Below are positions 1-8,036 of a stretch of DNA of 64,000 bases, piece after piece. The notes beneath the pieces are model-generated. The model was not told the DNA's origin. It saw only the letters and a program-made list of their open reading frames with translations, and did not search any database. The number at the start of each line of letters is the position of its first letter. The stretch's first letter is position 1. The DNA is taken from contig NZ_KE148312.1 in assembly GCF_000238055.2 (NCBI RefSeq), positions 1,670,501 through 1,734,500 of the forward strand, given 5' to 3'. The position numbers were made by a program, and so were the translations under genes. The stretch comes from Oribacterium parvum ACB1 (lineage in GTDB: Bacteria > Bacillota > Clostridia > Lachnospirales > Lachnospiraceae).

Positions 1-680
1 CAGGAACTTCCAAGCAGGCGTCTTCCATTTCGGAACTTTCCGAAACGATGCAGGGTATCTCCGAACAGATTCACCATACGACCAAGCAGGCAGAAAAAGC
101 GCAAGAGTTGGGAGGACTGAGTGGAAATCATGTAGAAACCAGCAACCAAAAGATGCTGGATATGCAGGGTGCAATGCAAGACATCACGGAAAAATCCAAA
201 GAAATCGGGAAGATTATTAAGACAATCGATGATATTGCTTTCCAAACCAATATTCTGTCTTTAAATGCGGCTATTGAGGCCGCACGCGCAGGAGAGGCAG
301 GAAAGGGTTTTGCGGTAGTTGCAGATGAAGTAGGAAATTTGGCAAAGAAATCGCAGGAAGCAGCACAGAATACATCTATTCTTATTGAGGAAACGATAGA
401 GGCAGTGCAAAAAGGAGCAAAGTTCACGGAGGAAACTGCCACAGCTTTGAATTCGGTTTCTCAAAGTACAGAGCAGGTTAATAATTTGATATTGGAAATC
501 TCTAGAGCCTCTGAAGAAGAGTCTGAAGGCATCAACAAAATCAGTAAGGTCGTCGAAGAGATTTCTGCTGTAGTACAGGAAAATTCCGCAACGGCAGAGG
601 AGAGTGCGGCAACCTCACAAGAACTGTCAGCGCAGGCCAACATGATGAATGATCTTGTAGACAGCTTTAAGTTAAGATAA
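1..680 (+). CDS. Methyl-accepting chemotaxis protein, C-terminal part (5' truncated by window)
   Basis: Only the cytoplasmic end of a chemotaxis transducer is inside the window; the frame is open from base 3 and the true start lies upstream. The visible ~225 residues form the long coiled coil of the signalling domain. The conserved hairpin tip that docks CheW and CheA is present ([20 protein letters not shown], near 235-295), flanked by Gln/Glu/Ala/Ser-rich heptads typical of methylation helices. It binds CheA/CheW at the membrane and passes ligand information to the flagellar motor or another output. The ligand-binding and membrane parts are not visible, so the stimulus is unknown. It ends with TAA and is followed by a terminator. 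Confidence 0.95.
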   Translation, partial: GTSKQASSISELSETMQGISEQIHHTTKQAEKAQELGGLSGNHVETSNQKMLDMQGAMQDITEKSKEIGKIIKTIDDIAFQTNILSLNAAIEAARAGEAGKGFAVVADEVGNLAKKSQEAAQNTSILIEETIEAVQKGAKFTEETATALNSVSQSTEQVNNLILEISRASEEESEGINKISKVVEEISAVVQENSATAEESAATSQELSAQANMMNDLVDSFKLR

Positions 681-711
681 AAAGCAGTAATTCATATTGG
701 GAAAACGGAGA

Positions 712-742
712 GGCGGGAGGCTATACTTTCCGCCCCTTTTTT
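712..742 (+). terminator. Rho-independent terminator after the chemotaxis gene
   Basis: The arm GGCGG(GA) at 712-718 pairs with TTCCGCC ending at 734, and is followed by a run of T. It lies about 30 bases after the stop codon. Confidence 0.8.
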
Positions 743-767
743 ATTCTTAACCGCTATAGTTTATGCA

Positions 768-803
768 GCGTGCGGTTTCTCACCCTATGTGAACACCGAA
801 CGC
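768..803 (+). repeat. Imperfect hairpin with motif GCGTGCGGTTTCTCA
   Basis: GCGTGCGGT (768-776) pairs with ACCGAACGC (795-803) with one mismatch, and TCAC/GTGA pair inside it. The 15-base left part closely resembles motifs upstream of nagB (5301-5315) and downstream of pgi (56913-56928, minus). It lies in the 743-954 spacer, where I see no gene. Confidence 0.45.
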
Positions 804-884
804 AAAGCGAGGAGAATTCCTTTGGACTAGAAGAAGTCAAAGAAAATCAAAGGAAATTTTTAGGATTGTTAAAAAAAAAACTAA

Positions 885-912
885 GTGACTTTCTTAAAGA
901 AATATGTATAAT
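885..912 (+). promoter_or_regulatory. Probable pckA promoter
   Basis: GTGACT (885-890), a 16-base spacer and TATAAT (907-912), about 40 bases before the pckA start. No operator is evident. Confidence 0.6.
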
Positions 913-954
913 AAAGAGCGATGGGAAGAGTATTAAAGAAAGAAGGAGAAGAAT

Positions 955-2559
955 ATGGCAAATTTGGATTTAACAAAGTATGGCATTACAGGAACAACGG
1001 AAATTGTACACAATCCCTCTTATGAAACCTTATTCAAAGAGGAGACGGCGGATTCCTTAGTGGGGTATGAGAAGGGTACAGTTAGTGAATTAGGTGCTGT
1101 AAATGTAATGACCGGCATTTATACCGGGCGTTCTCCCAAGGATAAATATATTGTAATGGATCAGAATTCCAAGGACACGGTTTGGTGGACCAGTGAAGAG
1201 TATCCGAATGATAACCATCCTGCATCGGAAGAAGCATGGGCTTGCTGTAAAGAGCTCGCTAAGAAGGAGCTTTCCAATAAGCGTCTTTTTGTAGTGGATG
1301 CTTTCTGCGGTGCAAACAAAGATACCAGAATGGCAGTTCGTTTCATCGTGGAGGTGGCTTGGCAGGCACACTTTGTGACCAATATGTTCATTAAGCCCTC
1401 AAAAGAGGAATTAGAGAACTTTGAGCCGGACTTTATCGTATATAACGCTTCCAAGGCGAAGGTAGAGAACTATAAGGAGCTTGGACTGCATTCCGAGACT
1501 GCCGTGATGTTTAATATTACAAGTAAGGAGCAGATTATCTTGAATACCTGGTACGGCGGAGAGATGAAGAAGGGGATGTTCTCTATGATGAACTACTATC
1601 TGCCTCTTAAGGGTATTGCTTCCATGCACTGTTCTGCCAATACCGATTTGGACGGAAAGCACACCGCTATTTTCTTCGGCCTCTCCGGAACAGGAAAGAC
1701 AACCCTTTCCACCGATCCGAAGAGACTCTTAATCGGGGATGACGAGCATGGCTGGGATGATAACGGGGTATTCAACTTTGAAGGCGGATGCTATGCCAAG
1801 GTCATTAACCTGGATAAGGATTCTGAGCCGGATATTTACCGTGCGATAAGAAGAGATGCTCTTTTAGAGAATGTAACCGTAGATGCTAACGGAAAGATTG
1901 ATTTTAAAGACGGAAGCACCACGGAGAATACTCGTGTATCCTATCCGATTAACCATATTGAGAAGATTGTACGCCCTGTTTCTGCAGCACCTGATGCGGA
2001 AAATGTTATTTTCCTTTCTGCAGATGCGTTCGGCGTACTGCCTCCGATTTCCATCCTTACTCCGGAGCAGACTGAGTATTACTTCCTTTCCGGCTTTACT
2101 GCTAAGCTTGCAGGAACAGAGAGAGGTATTACCGAGCCGACACCGACCTTCTCCGCTTGTTTCGGACAGGCATTCCTCGAGCTTCCCCCCACAAAGTACG
2201 CTGAGGAGCTTGTTAAGAAGATGAAGAAGACCGGCGCTAAGGCATACCTTGTAAACACAGGTTGGAACGGTTCCGGAAAGAGAATTTCCATTAAGGATAC
2301 CAGAGGAATCATCGATGCTATCTTAAACGGCGATGTAGCAAAGGCGGAGACCAAGAACATTCCGTTCTTTGATTTTGAGGTTCCGACCGCACTTCCCGGT
2401 GTAGATCCGAAGATTCTGGATCCGAGAGATACCTATAGTGATGTTAAAGAGTGGGAAGACAAGGCAAAGGATCTTGCAGGAAGATTTGTGAAGAACTTTA
2501 AGAAGTATGAGAATTCCGAGCTTGGCAAGAGTTTAAAGAATGCCGGTCCGAAGTGCTAA
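955..2559 (+). CDS. pckA: Phosphoenolpyruvate carboxykinase (ATP)
   Basis: PckA interconverts oxaloacetate + ATP and PEP + CO2 + ADP in the cytosol; in fermenting anaerobes it often runs toward oxaloacetate. The 534-residue length is normal for the ATP-dependent family. Visible motifs are RSPKDKY (59-65), the [11 protein letters not shown] segment (197-207), the P-loop GLSGTGKTT (242-250) and the metal-binding IGDDEHGW (260-267). The ATG follows AGGAG with good spacing. It is monocistronic, with its own promoter upstream and a strong terminator at 2641-2682. Codon use matches the neighbouring housekeeping genes. Confidence in the function is very high. Confidence 0.98.
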   Translation: MANLDLTKYGITGTTEIVHNPSYETLFKEETADSLVGYEKGTVSELGAVNVMTGIYTGRSPKDKYIVMDQNSKDTVWWTSEEYPNDNHPASEEAWACCKELAKKELSNKRLFVVDAFCGANKDTRMAVRFIVEVAWQAHFVTNMFIKPSKEELENFEPDFIVYNASKAKVENYKELGLHSETAVMFNITSKEQIILNTWYGGEMKKGMFSMMNYYLPLKGIASMHCSANTDLDGKHTAIFFGLSGTGKTTLSTDPKRLLIGDDEHGWDDNGVFNFEGGCYAKVINLDKDSEPDIYRAIRRDALLENVTVDANGKIDFKDGSTTENTRVSYPINHIEKIVRPVSAAPDAENVIFLSADAFGVLPPISILTPEQTEYYFLSGFTAKLAGTERGITEPTPTFSACFGQAFLELPPTKYAEELVKKMKKTGAKAYLVNTGWNGSGKRISIKDTRGIIDAILNGDVAKAETKNIPFFDFEVPTALPGVDPKILDPRDTYSDVKEWEDKAKDLAGRFVKNFKKYENSELGKSLKNAGPKC

Positions 2560-2640
2560 TTGTAAATTTAAAATAAAGACATTTTTAATTGTGAGTGCAT
2601 GTACTTAAGATTAAGAATGAAAAGCAGAAAAGCGATTGTG

Positions 2641-2682
2641 AGAAATGGATAAGATGCTTCGCATCTGTCCATTTCTTTTTTG
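2641..2682 (+). terminator. Strong terminator after pckA
   Basis: AGAAATGGA and AGATGC pair with GCATCT and TCCATTTCT around a TTC loop, followed by T6. The rest of the 2560-2863 spacer is AT-rich and holds no gene I can support. Confidence 0.9.
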
Positions 2683-2825
2683 CACAGAAAAGAGATATAA
2701 ATGCATTTTTTCATCTTAAAGATTCGTGTTTTTTGATAAGAAGGCAGGAAAACTGTAAAAATTACATTTTTCATTGCGAATCCATGTAAATATTCTTAAG
2801 GCGTCTTTCCTAGCGAAAAGAGCTT

Positions 2826-2834
2826 TGCTATAAT
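2826..2834 (+). promoter_or_regulatory. Extended -10 promoter for the LCP gene
   Basis: TGCTATAAT (2826-2834) lies 29 bases before the TTG start. The -35 region is weak, as is common for extended -10 promoters. Confidence 0.6.
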
Positions 2835-2863
2835 GCAGAAAGAAAAAAACGGGAGGAAGAAAA

Positions 2864-4336
2864 TTGGAAAGTAGAAAGAGGCGAACCGCAAGAAGCAGAA
2901 GTTTTAGCAGAGAGAGGGAAGAGTACTCGGATTTGGATATCCCCATTAGCAGAGGGGAAGAGCAGAGAAGAACTGTAGAGAAAGGAAACGGTAGGGCTGA
3001 TACTTATGAGGAAGAAGCCTACCATCATCCGAGAAGACAGAGGGGAAGTGAAAGCAAAAGGGGGAAAAGGAAGAAAAGCAATCTTTTAAAAGGAGCTCTT
3101 TTCTTAGTTTTATTTTTATGCGGAATCTTCTTTTTATGGCGCTTTATTTCTCCATATATCGGAAGCCAATATCGTACTATTGCCATCTTCGGTTTGGATA
3201 GTCGTGACGGAACAAAAGAGGCGGGTGCCCTTTCCGATGTGATTATGCTTGCCACAATTAACAAAAGAAGCGGTGAGATAAAGTTATGCTCCGTATATAG
3301 AGATACCTATGCGGAAATCAATGGAAATGGAAAGTATCATAAGATGAATGAAGCTTATTTCCTGGGCGGACATGAGCAAGCGATAGCGGCATTGGAACGG
3401 AATCTGGATATTCATATTGACGATTATGTAAGCTTTACTTGGTCTGCTGTTGCCAAAGGCATTTCTGCGTTGGGGGGAGTGGATCTAGAACTTTCCGATG
3501 CGGAGTTTTATTACATCAATGCCTTTATCACGGAAACAGTACAGTCCACAGGGATTCCTTCCGTTCATTTAGAGCATGCGGGGGAAAATCATCTGGATGG
3601 GATTCAGGCTGTGGCGTATGGACGACTTCGTCTGATGGATACGGATTTTAATCGTACGGCAAGACAGAGAAAGGTTTTAAGTCTTGCGATGGATAAGGCG
3701 AAAAAGGCCGGACCGGTGAAAATGGTCTCCGTAGCAACGCAGGTTTTACCGGAAATCTCCACAAGTATGAGTATGGCCGACTTTACAGATTTGGCAACAC
3801 AACTTGGTCGTCTGCATCTTGGAGAGACCTCGGGCTTCCCCTTTGCAAGGACTACAATGAAGCTTAGGAAAATGGATGTGGTTATTCCGGCTACCTTGGA
3901 AAGCAATGTTGTCAGCCTCCATACCTTTTTGTACGGTGAAGAAAATTATCAGCCTAGCAGTACGGTTAAAAATATCAGTGCGCATATTGCAGAGGTGTCC
4001 GGAGTAACGAAGCCTATGGAAAATGCTGAAGAAGCGGGAACCGGGGGCGGAACGGTAAGGAAAAAGGATAAGAAGCAGGAAGGAAATTCGGAAAAGAAAA
4101 AAGAGGGAGAGAAGCAAGAATCATCCACTGAGCAAACGAAAGAATCCAAACTTGAAACGGAAGAGGAAAGCTCTTCACGAGAAGAAGAATCTTCCATAGA
4201 AGTCAAGAAAGAATCGAAAGAGTCAAAGACAGAGGAAGAAGATAAGAATACAGGCGGAAACAGCTCCTTCGGGCCTGCCGGAGATATCGGAAACAATCAG
4301 GAAGAAGGCCCTGAAGAAAATGTAGAAAATCCTTGA
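2864..4336 (+). CDS. LytR-CpsA-Psr (LCP) family cell-wall polymer ligase
   Basis: LCP enzymes transfer lipid-linked glycopolymers such as teichoic acid or capsule to peptidoglycan outside the membrane. The 490-residue protein has a basic/acidic cytoplasmic head (1-73), one membrane segment (about 74-94), then the LCP domain starting TIAIFGLDSRDG (105-116), with further conserved Arg/Asp segments (SVYRDTY; the AYGRLRLMDTDFNRTARQ region). The last ~105 residues form a low-complexity Lys/Glu/Ser tail, longer than usual. The TTG start is supported by GGGAGG (2851-2856) seven bases upstream; no ATG fits as well. The stop codon lies inside the -35 box of the following tRNA promoter. Which polymer is attached is unknown. 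Confidence 0.9.
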   Translation: MESRKRRTARSRSFSREREEYSDLDIPISRGEEQRRTVEKGNGRADTYEEEAYHHPRRQRGSESKRGKRKKSNLLKGALFLVLFLCGIFFLWRFISPYIGSQYRTIAIFGLDSRDGTKEAGALSDVIMLATINKRSGEIKLCSVYRDTYAEINGNGKYHKMNEAYFLGGHEQAIAALERNLDIHIDDYVSFTWSAVAKGISALGGVDLELSDAEFYYINAFITETVQSTGIPSVHLEHAGENHLDGIQAVAYGRLRLMDTDFNRTARQRKVLSLAMDKAKKAGPVKMVSVATQVLPEISTSMSMADFTDLATQLGRLHLGETSGFPFARTTMKLRKMDVVIPATLESNVVSLHTFLYGEENYQPSSTVKNISAHIAEVSGVTKPMENAEEAGTGGGTVRKKDKKQEGNSEKKKEGEKQESSTEQTKESKLETEEESSSREEESSIEVKKESKESKTEEEDKNTGGNSSFGPAGDIGNNQEEGPEENVENP

Positions 4337-4361
4337 CAATTTGTGAAAAATTATGTAGTAT
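4333..4361 (+). promoter_or_regulatory. tRNA-Gln promoter
   Basis: A consensus TTGACA (4333-4338), a 17-base spacer and TAGTAT (4356-4361). The TGA stop of the LCP gene (4334-4336) lies inside the -35 box. Confidence 0.8.
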
Positions 4362-4365
4362 AACT

Positions 4366-4387
4366 GAGTCGCCTTTTTTGGCGACTC
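4366..4387 (+). promoter_or_regulatory. Hairpin in the tRNA-Gln precursor leader
   Basis: GAGTCGCC (4366-4373), six T, then GGCGACTC (4380-4387): a perfect 8-bp stem just after the predicted transcription start. The leader before tRNA-Arg (from 40750) starts with the same GAGTCGC and can also fold. Confidence 0.55.
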
Positions 4388-4395
4388 AAAGATTT

Positions 4396-4467
4396 AGGGC
4401 TATCGCCAAACGGTAAGGCAACGGACTCTGACTCCGTCATTTCAAGGTTCGAATCCTTGTAGCCCTG
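4396..4467 (+). tRNA. tRNA-Gln (CTG)
   Basis: A 72-nt cloverleaf. Acceptor AGGGCTA/TAGCCCT with discriminator G; anticodon loop CTCTGAC gives anticodon CTG (codon CAG); the TTCGAAT T-loop is intact. CCA is not encoded. The other Gln isoacceptor (TTG) is at 41078-41149. Confidence 0.95.
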
Positions 4468-4470
4468 CTA

Positions 4471-4501
4471 AAAAAGACTCCTGTTTTCAGGAGTCTTTTT
4501 T
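4471..4501. terminator. Bidirectional terminator between tRNA-Gln and nagB
   Basis: AAAAAGACTCCTG pairs with CAGGAGTCTTTTT around a TTT(T) loop. It is symmetric, so it can end the tRNA transcript (plus) and nagB (minus). Confidence 0.9.
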
Positions 4502-4511
4502 GTGGCTTCAA

Positions 4512-5249
4512 TCAGACAGTTTTACAAAGAGACAGAGCTTCTTCATCCGCAATCAAAATGACATTCGGATGGAACTGTAGGATGGATGCGGGAACATCCG
4601 GCGTAACCGGGCCTTCCAGAACCTTTTGCAGAATAGAAGCCTTATCTTTTCCGGAAACCAAAAGAAGAATTTTTTCTGCATGCATGATGGTGCCGATTCC
4701 CATGGTGTAAGCTTCTGTCGGTACGTCTTCTTTTTTTGCAAAGAAACGTTGGTTCGCATTGATGGTTTCTTCCGTTAATTTTACACAGTGCGTCTTTGCG
4801 GGGAAGTGATTGCTCGGCTCGTTGAATCCGATATGTCCGTCATGCCCCAAGCCGAGAATCTGTAAATGGATTCCACCCAAGCTTTGAATCAATTCCTCAT
4901 AGCTTTCACAAGCCTCTTTAGCCTCTTTAAGGGTACCGTCCGGTACATGGGTGTTGGATATTTTGATATTTACATGGTTAAACAGTTCCTCATTCATAAA
5001 ATAGCGATAGCTGTGGGAGTCCTCCGGAGAGAGCCCTCTATACTCGTCGAGATTTACGGAACGAACAGAAGAGAAGTCCAGTCTCCCTTCCTGATAAAGT
5101 TCTCTTAATACTTTATAGGTTCCGATGGGGGTGGAACCGGTTGCCAGTCCCAGTACAGGAAGCTTTCTTTGCACAATTTCTGCTGCAATAAACATAGCTG
5201 CTTTTTTACTTAAAGCGGAGTAATCCTTTACTTTTTCAATCTGAATCAT
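4512..5249 (-). CDS. nagB: Glucosamine-6-phosphate deaminase
   Basis: NagB converts glucosamine-6-phosphate to fructose-6-phosphate and ammonia, feeding amino sugars from wall recycling or host glycans into glycolysis. The 245 residues match the compact Firmicute form without the C-terminal allosteric extension. Motifs: phosphate loop GLATGST (34-40), NLDEY with the catalytic Asp (66-70), and GLGHDGHIGFNEP (133-145) with the active-site His. AGGAGG precedes the ATG. It is a single gene on the minus strand; nagA is not adjacent. It faces the wall-binding protein gene across a divergent spacer. Confidence 0.96.
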   Translation of the reverse strand: MIQIEKVKDYSALSKKAAMFIAAEIVQRKLPVLGLATGSTPIGTYKVLRELYQEGRLDFSSVRSVNLDEYRGLSPEDSHSYRYFMNEELFNHVNIKISNTHVPDGTLKEAKEACESYEELIQSLGGIHLQILGLGHDGHIGFNEPSNHFPAKTHCVKLTEETINANQRFFAKKEDVPTEAYTMGIGTIMHAEKILLLVSGKDKASILQKVLEGPVTPDVPASILQFHPNVILIADEEALSLCKTV

Positions 5250-5282
5250 GTCATTTCCTCCTAATAAGACATTTTATGCTTG

Positions 5283-5315
5283 ACGAGTATCGCTCGAGTA
5301 GCGGGCGGAATCTCA
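5283..5315 (+). repeat. Hairpin-type repeat upstream of nagB
   Basis: ACGAGTATCGC (5283-5293) and GCGGGCGGAATCTCA (5301-5315) match the two arms of the hairpin downstream of pgi (56913-56947) and one arm of 768-782. The rest of the 287-base divergent spacer is AT-rich and holds no further gene. Confidence 0.45.
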
Positions 5316-5496
5316 TTTAGAACAAAAGTTTCTCGTATGCCGTTCAACTAATAGTTTTTGAATAGTTTATATGCGCTTGTATATTCGGATTTATTATATA
5401 TCTTTTGTGTGTTCATTATTCCTAAATATCTCGTATATAGTAGCAAAAAGCAAGAAAAAGTACAAGAAGTCGAAAGATGGTAAAAAGAAGATTTTA

Positions 5497-5505
5497 TGCT
5501 ATACT
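5497..5505 (+). promoter_or_regulatory. Extended -10 promoter for the wall-binding protein operon
   Basis: TGCTATACT (5497-5505), about 32 bases before the GTG start. The -35 is weak. Confidence 0.55.
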
Positions 5506-5536
5506 AGTGGACGAAATTGTATAGGAGGTTAGTAAA

Positions 5537-6349
5537 GTGTTTTACAAAGAAAAGAGGGAAATGAAACCGAATTATATTTTAGAAATGAGAAAGTTGCGGA
5601 ACTTGAAAATGAGGGGATACAAAATCTTCGGAGCCCTCATCCTGTTCTTTTTTATTTGTATGAATCTTCTTGCTCTTTCCTTTTCGGTAGAAGCGGAAGG
5701 GAGATGGGAGAACAAAGACAATGTCTGGTATTATTATCCGACAGAGGAAGAGCATAGCTTTACCGGTTGGGTACAGAGCCCGGAGTCTGCGCGCTGGTAT
5801 TTTATCAAAGAAGGAAAGATGCAGACCGGCTGGATGTCATGGAAGGGAAAGTGGTACTTCCTCAATGCAGACGGCGGTATGGCGGAAAAGCAGTGGGTTG
5901 GAAACTTTTATGTAGGAGAGGACGGAGCTGTTCTTACAGACAGGGAGTCTCCGGACGGTTGGAAGCTTTCTGCAAACGGATCCTATCTCTTTAAGGGAAA
6001 GCCGGTTCAGGAATTGAACGAGAAAACGGCTCGTTATATTAAGGTGCTTATGGAGCATCCGGATGCACGAGCTATTTTCGATAGCCCGAGTCAACTGACT
6101 TTGGAAAAAGGGAATAATTACCCGTTCATTATATTTAAAAAAATGAGTCTCTATGATCCGAAAACCTCTGCCCTTCTTTATGAAGGAGATGCCGGATTTC
6201 ATAATTATGCTGTGCTGGAGTATTACAACGGAACGACAACGGACTATATTCGGGCAATGGATTTGATGCAGATTCGAAGTATCTCCGGAAAGCAGGTATT
6301 TATTGATCCTGCAGGCTTTATAACCTATGTTGCGGGGGATAAACGATGA
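5537..6349 (+). CDS. Secreted protein with choline/glucan-binding type wall repeats
   Basis: A 270-residue protein with a basic N-terminus and one hydrophobic export segment (about residues 29-50, ending near VEAEG). It then has three or so aromatic repeats of the cell-wall/choline-binding type (WYYYPTEEEHSFTGWV, RWYFIKEGKMQTGWM, KWYFLNADGGMAEKQWV). The C-terminal ~120 residues match no domain I recognise. The GTG start is chosen because AGGAGG (5523-5528) sits eight bases upstream; an ATG nine codons later lacks such a site. Its stop overlaps the next start (ATGA), so it is translationally coupled to the LysR regulator. Probably surface-bound; no enzymatic motif is visible. Confidence 0.8.
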   Translation: MFYKEKREMKPNYILEMRKLRNLKMRGYKIFGALILFFFICMNLLALSFSVEAEGRWENKDNVWYYYPTEEEHSFTGWVQSPESARWYFIKEGKMQTGWMSWKGKWYFLNADGGMAEKQWVGNFYVGEDGAVLTDRESPDGWKLSANGSYLFKGKPVQELNEKTARYIKVLMEHPDARAIFDSPSQLTLEKGNNYPFIIFKKMSLYDPKTSALLYEGDAGFHNYAVLEYYNGTTTDYIRAMDLMQIRSISGKQVFIDPAGFITYVAGDKR

Positions 6350-7284
6350 CCTTACAACAACTTAGGCAGATTATCATGGTGGCTGATTCCGGTTCTATTA
6401 ATGAGGCCGCAAAGCGTCTTTTTATTACACAACCGAGTTTAAGCGCAACCATAAAAACAGTGGAAAATGAGACCGGAATCGAAATCTTTAATCGTTCCAA
6501 CAGAGGGATTATTGCGACAGCGGAGGGAGAGGAATTTTTAGGCTATGCAAGGCAGGTATCCGAGCAGTATCAGCTTATGGAGGATAAATATCTTACAGGA
6601 ACACCGTATAAGAAGAAATTCGGTGTCTCCATGCAGCATTATACCTTTGCGGTAGAGGCCTTTATTCACCTGATTCGGCAATACGAAGAAGACAATCTCT
6701 ATGAGTTTTCCATTTTTGAAGGAAGGACCATAGATGTTATAGAGAATGTGCGAAAGCAGGTCAGCGAGCTGGGCATTATCTATGAAAATGATTTCAATGA
6801 AAATGTGATTGGAAAGATTTTGCGAGAGGGGGATCTGGAATTCATCCCTCTTTTCTCCTGTAATATTTATGTATTTATGGCAAAGTCGAACCCTTTGGCA
6901 AAGAAAGAAATAATCAAAATGGAAGACCTTATGGACTATCCCTGCTGTACCTTTGATCAAGGAGAACGAAATTCCTTCTATTTTGCAGAGGAGGTTCTCA
7001 GCACTTATTCATACAGGAAATTCATCAAAGTAAACGATCGTGCCACGATTTTAAATCTCATGGTCGGCTTAAATGGTTATACACTTTGCTCCGGTATCAT
7101 CTGTCAGGAGTTAAACGGTCCGGAGTATATTGCGATTCCTCTGGATACGAAGGAAATGATGCGTATAGGCTATATTAAACACAAAAAAATGCGTCTTTCG
7201 GAGCTTGGAAAGAAATATGTAGAGGAACTGAAGAAATACGAGATGCAGGAGCCCGGACCGATTAGCAGTTCGGATCGAATCTAG
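6346..7284 (+). CDS. LysR-type transcriptional regulator
   Basis: 312 residues. The N-terminal winged helix-turn-helix (about 1-60: LQQLRQIIMVADSGSINEAA, then QPSLSATIKTVENETGIEIF) is classic LysR, followed by a periplasmic-binding-like effector domain. It binds DNA as a tetramer and responds to a small molecule; the ligand cannot be read from sequence. It overlaps the upstream wall-binding gene by four bases (ATGA), an unusual arrangement because most LysR genes are divergent from their targets. It may therefore control its own operon or distant genes. Confidence 0.93.
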   Translation: MTLQQLRQIIMVADSGSINEAAKRLFITQPSLSATIKTVENETGIEIFNRSNRGIIATAEGEEFLGYARQVSEQYQLMEDKYLTGTPYKKKFGVSMQHYTFAVEAFIHLIRQYEEDNLYEFSIFEGRTIDVIENVRKQVSELGIIYENDFNENVIGKILREGDLEFIPLFSCNIYVFMAKSNPLAKKEIIKMEDLMDYPCCTFDQGERNSFYFAEEVLSTYSYRKFIKVNDRATILNLMVGLNGYTLCSGIICQELNGPEYIAIPLDTKEMMRIGYIKHKKMRLSELGKKYVEELKKYEMQEPGPISSSDRI

Positions 7285-7385
7285 ATTGTGAAAAGGCTGT
7301 ATCCTTTTATAAATCATTCCGATTGGGACGAAATTGCATAAGACGGTCGAAGATGGAATGATTCTTCTTTAAAGATAGGAGTACT

Positions 7386-7883
7386 ATGGTATTGGATAAT
7401 ATTATACTGACAATCTTTTTTTTACGTTTGCAGACGAATATTCCTTTTATAGATCGAATACTTGAAAAGCTTTCGGAGCTTAGCGGTGGTAGAGAGGAAA
7501 TTGTGCTGCTTGCTCTTTTTATCCTTGTCTTGCTTTTCCTTCTTTTTATAAGAGGAAGAATCAAGAAGGTAAAACAAAAGAAGGCTTTGGAATACCATAT
7601 TGAGGAAAAGGATAAGTATCATATCAGTATGGAAAAAAAAGATTTATCGAGCCTTGTTTCCCTTCTTATAGAGGGACTTGGAGGAAAAGACAATATAAAG
7701 TCTGTCCGTTTCGATGCAAAAAAGCTCAAGGTAAAAATTGTGGAGTATGCGTTAGTACAGGAAAATATTTTACGTATGGCGGGTTTTCCCGGTATTGTTC
7801 GCCCCAGTAAGGATGAAGTACATCTTCTTGTCGGAGACGAGGCAGGAGGGCTTTGTGAGGCATTGCAGAATTTAAACTTGTAG
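7386..7883 (+). CDS. Membrane-anchored PTS EIIB-like protein lacking the phosphorylated cysteine
   Basis: 165 residues: an N-terminal amphipathic stretch, one strong membrane segment (about 39-56), a basic linker, then an EIIB domain of the glucose family (LLIEGLGGKDNIKSVRFDAKKLKV..., ending in VHLLVGDEAGGLCEALQNL). In active EIIB the NIKSV-xx- segment is followed by the phosphocysteine in a C-x-TRLR motif. Here that position reads Asp (D-A-K-K-L-K), so phosphotransfer cannot occur by the usual route. A regulatory or structural role is an inference. There is no EIIC or EIIA nearby. It is followed by 13-bp tandem repeats and a terminator. Confidence 0.7.
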   Translation: MVLDNIILTIFFLRLQTNIPFIDRILEKLSELSGGREEIVLLALFILVLLFLLFIRGRIKKVKQKKALEYHIEEKDKYHISMEKKDLSSLVSLLIEGLGGKDNIKSVRFDAKKLKVKIVEYALVQENILRMAGFPGIVRPSKDEVHLLVGDEAGGLCEALQNLNL

Positions 7884-7917
7884 TAAGAAAAAACAGATTC
7901 AGGTGGAGATTCAATAC

Positions 7918-7956
7918 AGGCATTCAATAAAGGCATTCAATAAAGGCATTCAATAA
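7918..7956 (+). repeat. Three tandem 13-bp repeats (AGGCATTCAATAA)
   Basis: Exact head-to-tail copies at 7918-7930, 7931-7943 and 7944-7956, 35 bases after the EIIB-like stop. Each copy contains TAA. Confidence 0.9.
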
Positions 7957-7975
7957 GTAGATGTCCTGCATAAAA

Positions 7976-8000
7976 CGAGCAGTATTCTGCTCGGCTTTTT
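7976..8000 (+). terminator. Terminator after the EIIB-like gene
   Basis: CGAGCAG (7976-7982), loop TATT, CTGCTCG (7987-7993), then GCTTTTT. Confidence 0.85.
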
Positions 8001-8036
8001 CGAAGGACTGAAAATCCAGAAAGAATAGGAGGCGGA

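Noticed and set aside
770-973. 67-codon open frame before pckA
   Set aside because: It has no ribosome site, overlaps the hairpin and the pckA promoter, and runs into pckA in another frame.
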